Shown: positions 62,728 to 64,000 of the stretch, piece by piece
Layout of the letters: each line of letters opens with the position of its first letter
How positions within the stretch are numbered: the first letter of the stretch is position 1
Assembly: GCA_013122435.1 (NCBI GenBank)
Contig: WYDT01000019.1
Location: 1-64,000, forward strand
Source of the DNA: Chloroflexi bacterium AL-N1
Lineage (GTDB): Bacteria > Chloroflexota > Chloroflexia > Chloroflexales > Roseiflexaceae
DNA: 64,000 bases
Direction: 5' to 3'
The notes under the pieces: model-generated
What the model was told of the DNA's origin: nothing
The model's database searches: none
Seen by the model: the letters and a program-made list of their open reading frames with translations, nothing else
Position numbers and translations under genes: made by a program

Positions 62728-63447
62728 ATGTTAGAGGTACAAACAGCAGTTGCGAAAATCCCTGGCCATGGGAACGTAGAAAGTGGTGACACCTTCGAAA
62801 TGATTGAGCGACCCGGTGGGGGTTTCTCGTTTGTGTTGGTCAACGGACAAGGCAGTGGGCGTGGCGCGAAAACACTGAGTAACCTCGTTATCACCCGTGT
62901 GATTACCCAACTCAAGGATGGCGCACGCGATGGTGTGGTGGCACGTGGAGCGCACGACTATCTTTATACGTACCGTATGGGGCAGGTCGCAGCAACGCTC
63001 AACATCCTATCTGTCGATTTTCAGAGTCATACCATCCTGATCACCCGTAACAACCCGGCCCCTTTTCTGGTACTCACCACTGATGGTATCGAAACACACC
63101 ACGAGCCATCGGCCCCTATCGGCCTCCATCCGATGACGAAGCCAAATATTACCGAACTACCAGTGCATCCATATACTTATGTAATTGCTTTCACCGATGG
63201 ATTGCTGAAAGCTGGAGAACGCTACGATGAGGATGTTGAGCTGGGGAATTTTCTCGTCGGTTGGGATGCTAAAGCAGGATATAGCGCCATAAATCTCTGC
63301 GACGCGCTCTTGAACCGGGTTACCAAAATCGACCGTGGTGAGCCTGCAGACGACATCACAATCATCGTACTCGCATTGCTCCCTTCCACAACCGATAAAC
63401 GTATTCGCCGTGTCAGTGCCAATTTTCACATGGAGCGACCAACATAA
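62728..63447 (+). CDS. SpoIIE-type PP2C serine phosphatase
   Basis: A 239-aa single-domain phosphatase. ATG 62728 has GAGG 6 bases upstream; a longer reading from 62689 lacks this. The PP2C/SpoIIE fold is visible: VNGQGSGRGAKTLSNLV, NPAPFLVL, GLHPMTKPNITELPVHPYTYVIAFTDGLLKAG and the metal-binding PADDITIIVLAL near the end. The first metal motif is NGQGSG rather than DGhG, so one usual Asp is missing and activity may be altered. Such enzymes dephosphorylate anti-anti-sigma (STAS) proteins; an RsbR-like STAS gene lies at 18628. Confidence 0.8.
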   Translation: MLEVQTAVAKIPGHGNVESGDTFEMIERPGGGFSFVLVNGQGSGRGAKTLSNLVITRVITQLKDGARDGVVARGAHDYLYTYRMGQVAATLNILSVDFQSHTILITRNNPAPFLVLTTDGIETHHEPSAPIGLHPMTKPNITELPVHPYTYVIAFTDGLLKAGERYDEDVELGNFLVGWDAKAGYSAINLCDALLNRVTKIDRGEPADDITIIVLALLPSTTDKRIRRVSANFHMERPT

Positions 63448-63619
63448 CCCCAGAGAACCTCCCATCTAAGTCCTCATAGGGCGAGTAGTTCATCCAGACG
63501 CTGCTGGCCCTTACCATACTGCAAAATCCTTTATCAAACCATATGAAATGCTATTTATAAACAGTAACACCAGCATACCATAAGAGCATGTCGTGCCTGT
63601 GATAACACTTCATCAAAAT

Positions 63620-63638
63620 CATCCAATGGGATTGGATG
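63620..63638. promoter_or_regulatory. Palindromic operator candidate upstream of the MarR gene
   Basis: A perfect inverted repeat CATCCAAT-GGG-ATTGGATG 19 bases before the -35 box. The size and symmetry fit a MarR-family dimer site; autoregulation is inferred. Confidence 0.5.
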
Positions 63639-63656
63639 TTATATCGCTTGATGGTG

Positions 63657-63685
63657 TTGACATAGGTGGTATCTGGATGTATTAT
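63657..63685 (+). promoter_or_regulatory. Sigma-70-type promoter of the MarR gene
   Basis: TTGACA (63657-63662), a 17-base spacer and TATTAT (63680-63685), about 30 bases upstream of ATG 63716. Confidence 0.7.
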
Positions 63686-63715
63686 TTAGCTGGCTAACAA
63701 AAAAGGACATATTCA

Positions 63716-64000
63716 ATGGCCTGTCAACATACGTATTCCGATAAAATCAGTTATCTTCTTATGCAGATCGCGCGCCTACACCGCACCAACGCAGGTAAAC
63801 TTTTGGGGAGGATCGATATACACCCCGGTCAGGAGTTTATTCTGATGCAACTCTGGAAAGAGGATGGACTCATGCCGTCGCAACTCGCGAATCGCTTGGG
63901 CGTTCAACCGCCAACGGTCACTAAGATGCTCCAACGGATGGAGGTAACTGGCCTGATCGAGCGGCGATCCTATGCCGAAGATAGTCGGGTATCTCATGTG
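63716..64000 (+). CDS. MarR-family transcriptional regulator (3' end outside window)
   Basis: The frame opens at ATG 63716 (AAAGGAC upstream) and is still open at the window edge after 95 codons. The visible part is the N-terminal dimerisation helix (YLLMQIARLHRTNAGKLL) and the start of the winged helix (LHPGQEFILMQLW-type core, MPSQLANRLGVQPPTVTKMLQRMEVTGLIERRSYAEDSR), which is diagnostic for MarR. MarR proteins repress genes for efflux or stress and release DNA on ligand binding. A palindrome and a good promoter precede it, suggesting autoregulation. Confidence 0.88.
   Translation, partial: MACQHTYSDKISYLLMQIARLHRTNAGKLLGRIDIHPGQEFILMQLWKEDGLMPSQLANRLGVQPPTVTKMLQRMEVTGLIERRSYAEDSRVSHV

Noticed and set aside
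1..64000. tRNA, rRNA, CRISPR arrays, insertion sequences, phage genes, replication origin
   Set aside because: Both strands were scanned for conserved tRNA arms, spaced direct repeats, transposase motifs and DnaA-box clusters; nothing convincing was found by eye.

Overview
The window reads as a chromosomal segment of a mid-GC (roughly half G+C by eye) bacterium, most likely a member of the Chloroflexota. The pointers are indirect: a long type-2 isoleucyl-tRNA synthetase, tandem PF04672-type SAM methyltransferases, very large cyclase/AAA/TPR regulators, a CARDB/PPC-style gingipain-like exoprotein ending in a FLPLIAR-type tail, and an SbtA/SbtB pair. No rRNA, tRNA, CRISPR array, phage or insertion sequence was recognised, so this is not a classic mobile island, although several stretches show duplication and gene decay.

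Layout. 1-1895: three tandem copies of a small lipoprotein gene, with a terminator and a repeated leader between copies. 1907-4883 (minus): a membrane-anchored Mrr-type nuclease, an HD hydrolase, a small membrane protein and rlmB. 5188-6082: an orphan NarL-type regulator whose leader carries a 14-copy hexanucleotide repeat. 6223-8546: two paralogous secreted proteins flanking two paralogous 3-TM mini-proteins. 8891-17730: a large same-strand operon of SWIM zinc finger, DUF5691, MoxR AAA+ ATPase, a 124-aa protein, DUF5682, a zinc-ribbon protein and a VWA protein, i.e. a MoxR/VWA system resembling the E. coli yehLMPQ set. 17798-18622: a second SpoU methyltransferase. 18628-23444 (minus): four tandem SAM methyltransferases plus a decayed fifth, leading into an RsbR-like STAS gene. 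24498-25796: bicarbonate transporter SbtA with its PII-like partner SbtB. 25900-27505 (minus): a secreted amidase and an exported Cys-pair protein. 27872-28901: a broken WD40-like gene. 29175-32042: alcohol dehydrogenase and a CNNM/CorC-type protein. 32107-36847 (minus): ileS, an anchored unknown and map. 37010-40458 (minus): a sugar ABC importer lacking its own ATPase. 40891-45083: an FAD oxidoreductase, a PspC protein and an OmpR/HisKA two-component pair. 45839-47516: a multiply frameshifted DUF4932 lipoprotein gene. 47709-51795: TRAP transporter membrane subunits on plus, with an AEC carrier and the DctP-type receptor on minus. 51957-54012 (minus): HU and a REC-GGDEF-REC protein. 54839-62329 (minus): a gingipain-like C25 exoprotein and a 1430-aa cyclase/AAA/TPR protein. 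62728-64000: a SpoIIE-type phosphatase and the start of a MarR regulator.

Themes. Signalling is dense (four response-regulator-type proteins, one kinase, STAS, SpoIIE, GGDEF, cyclase). Small local gene families are expanding and decaying (lipoproteins, secreted proteins, methyltransferases). Short in-frame or leader tandem repeats recur (6, 36 and 54 bp units). The strongest candidates for under-described biology are the MoxR/VWA operon, the secreted/3-TM module at 6.2-8.5 kb, the repeat-bearing regulator leader, and the lipoprotein array with a leader element complementary to its own ribosome binding site.
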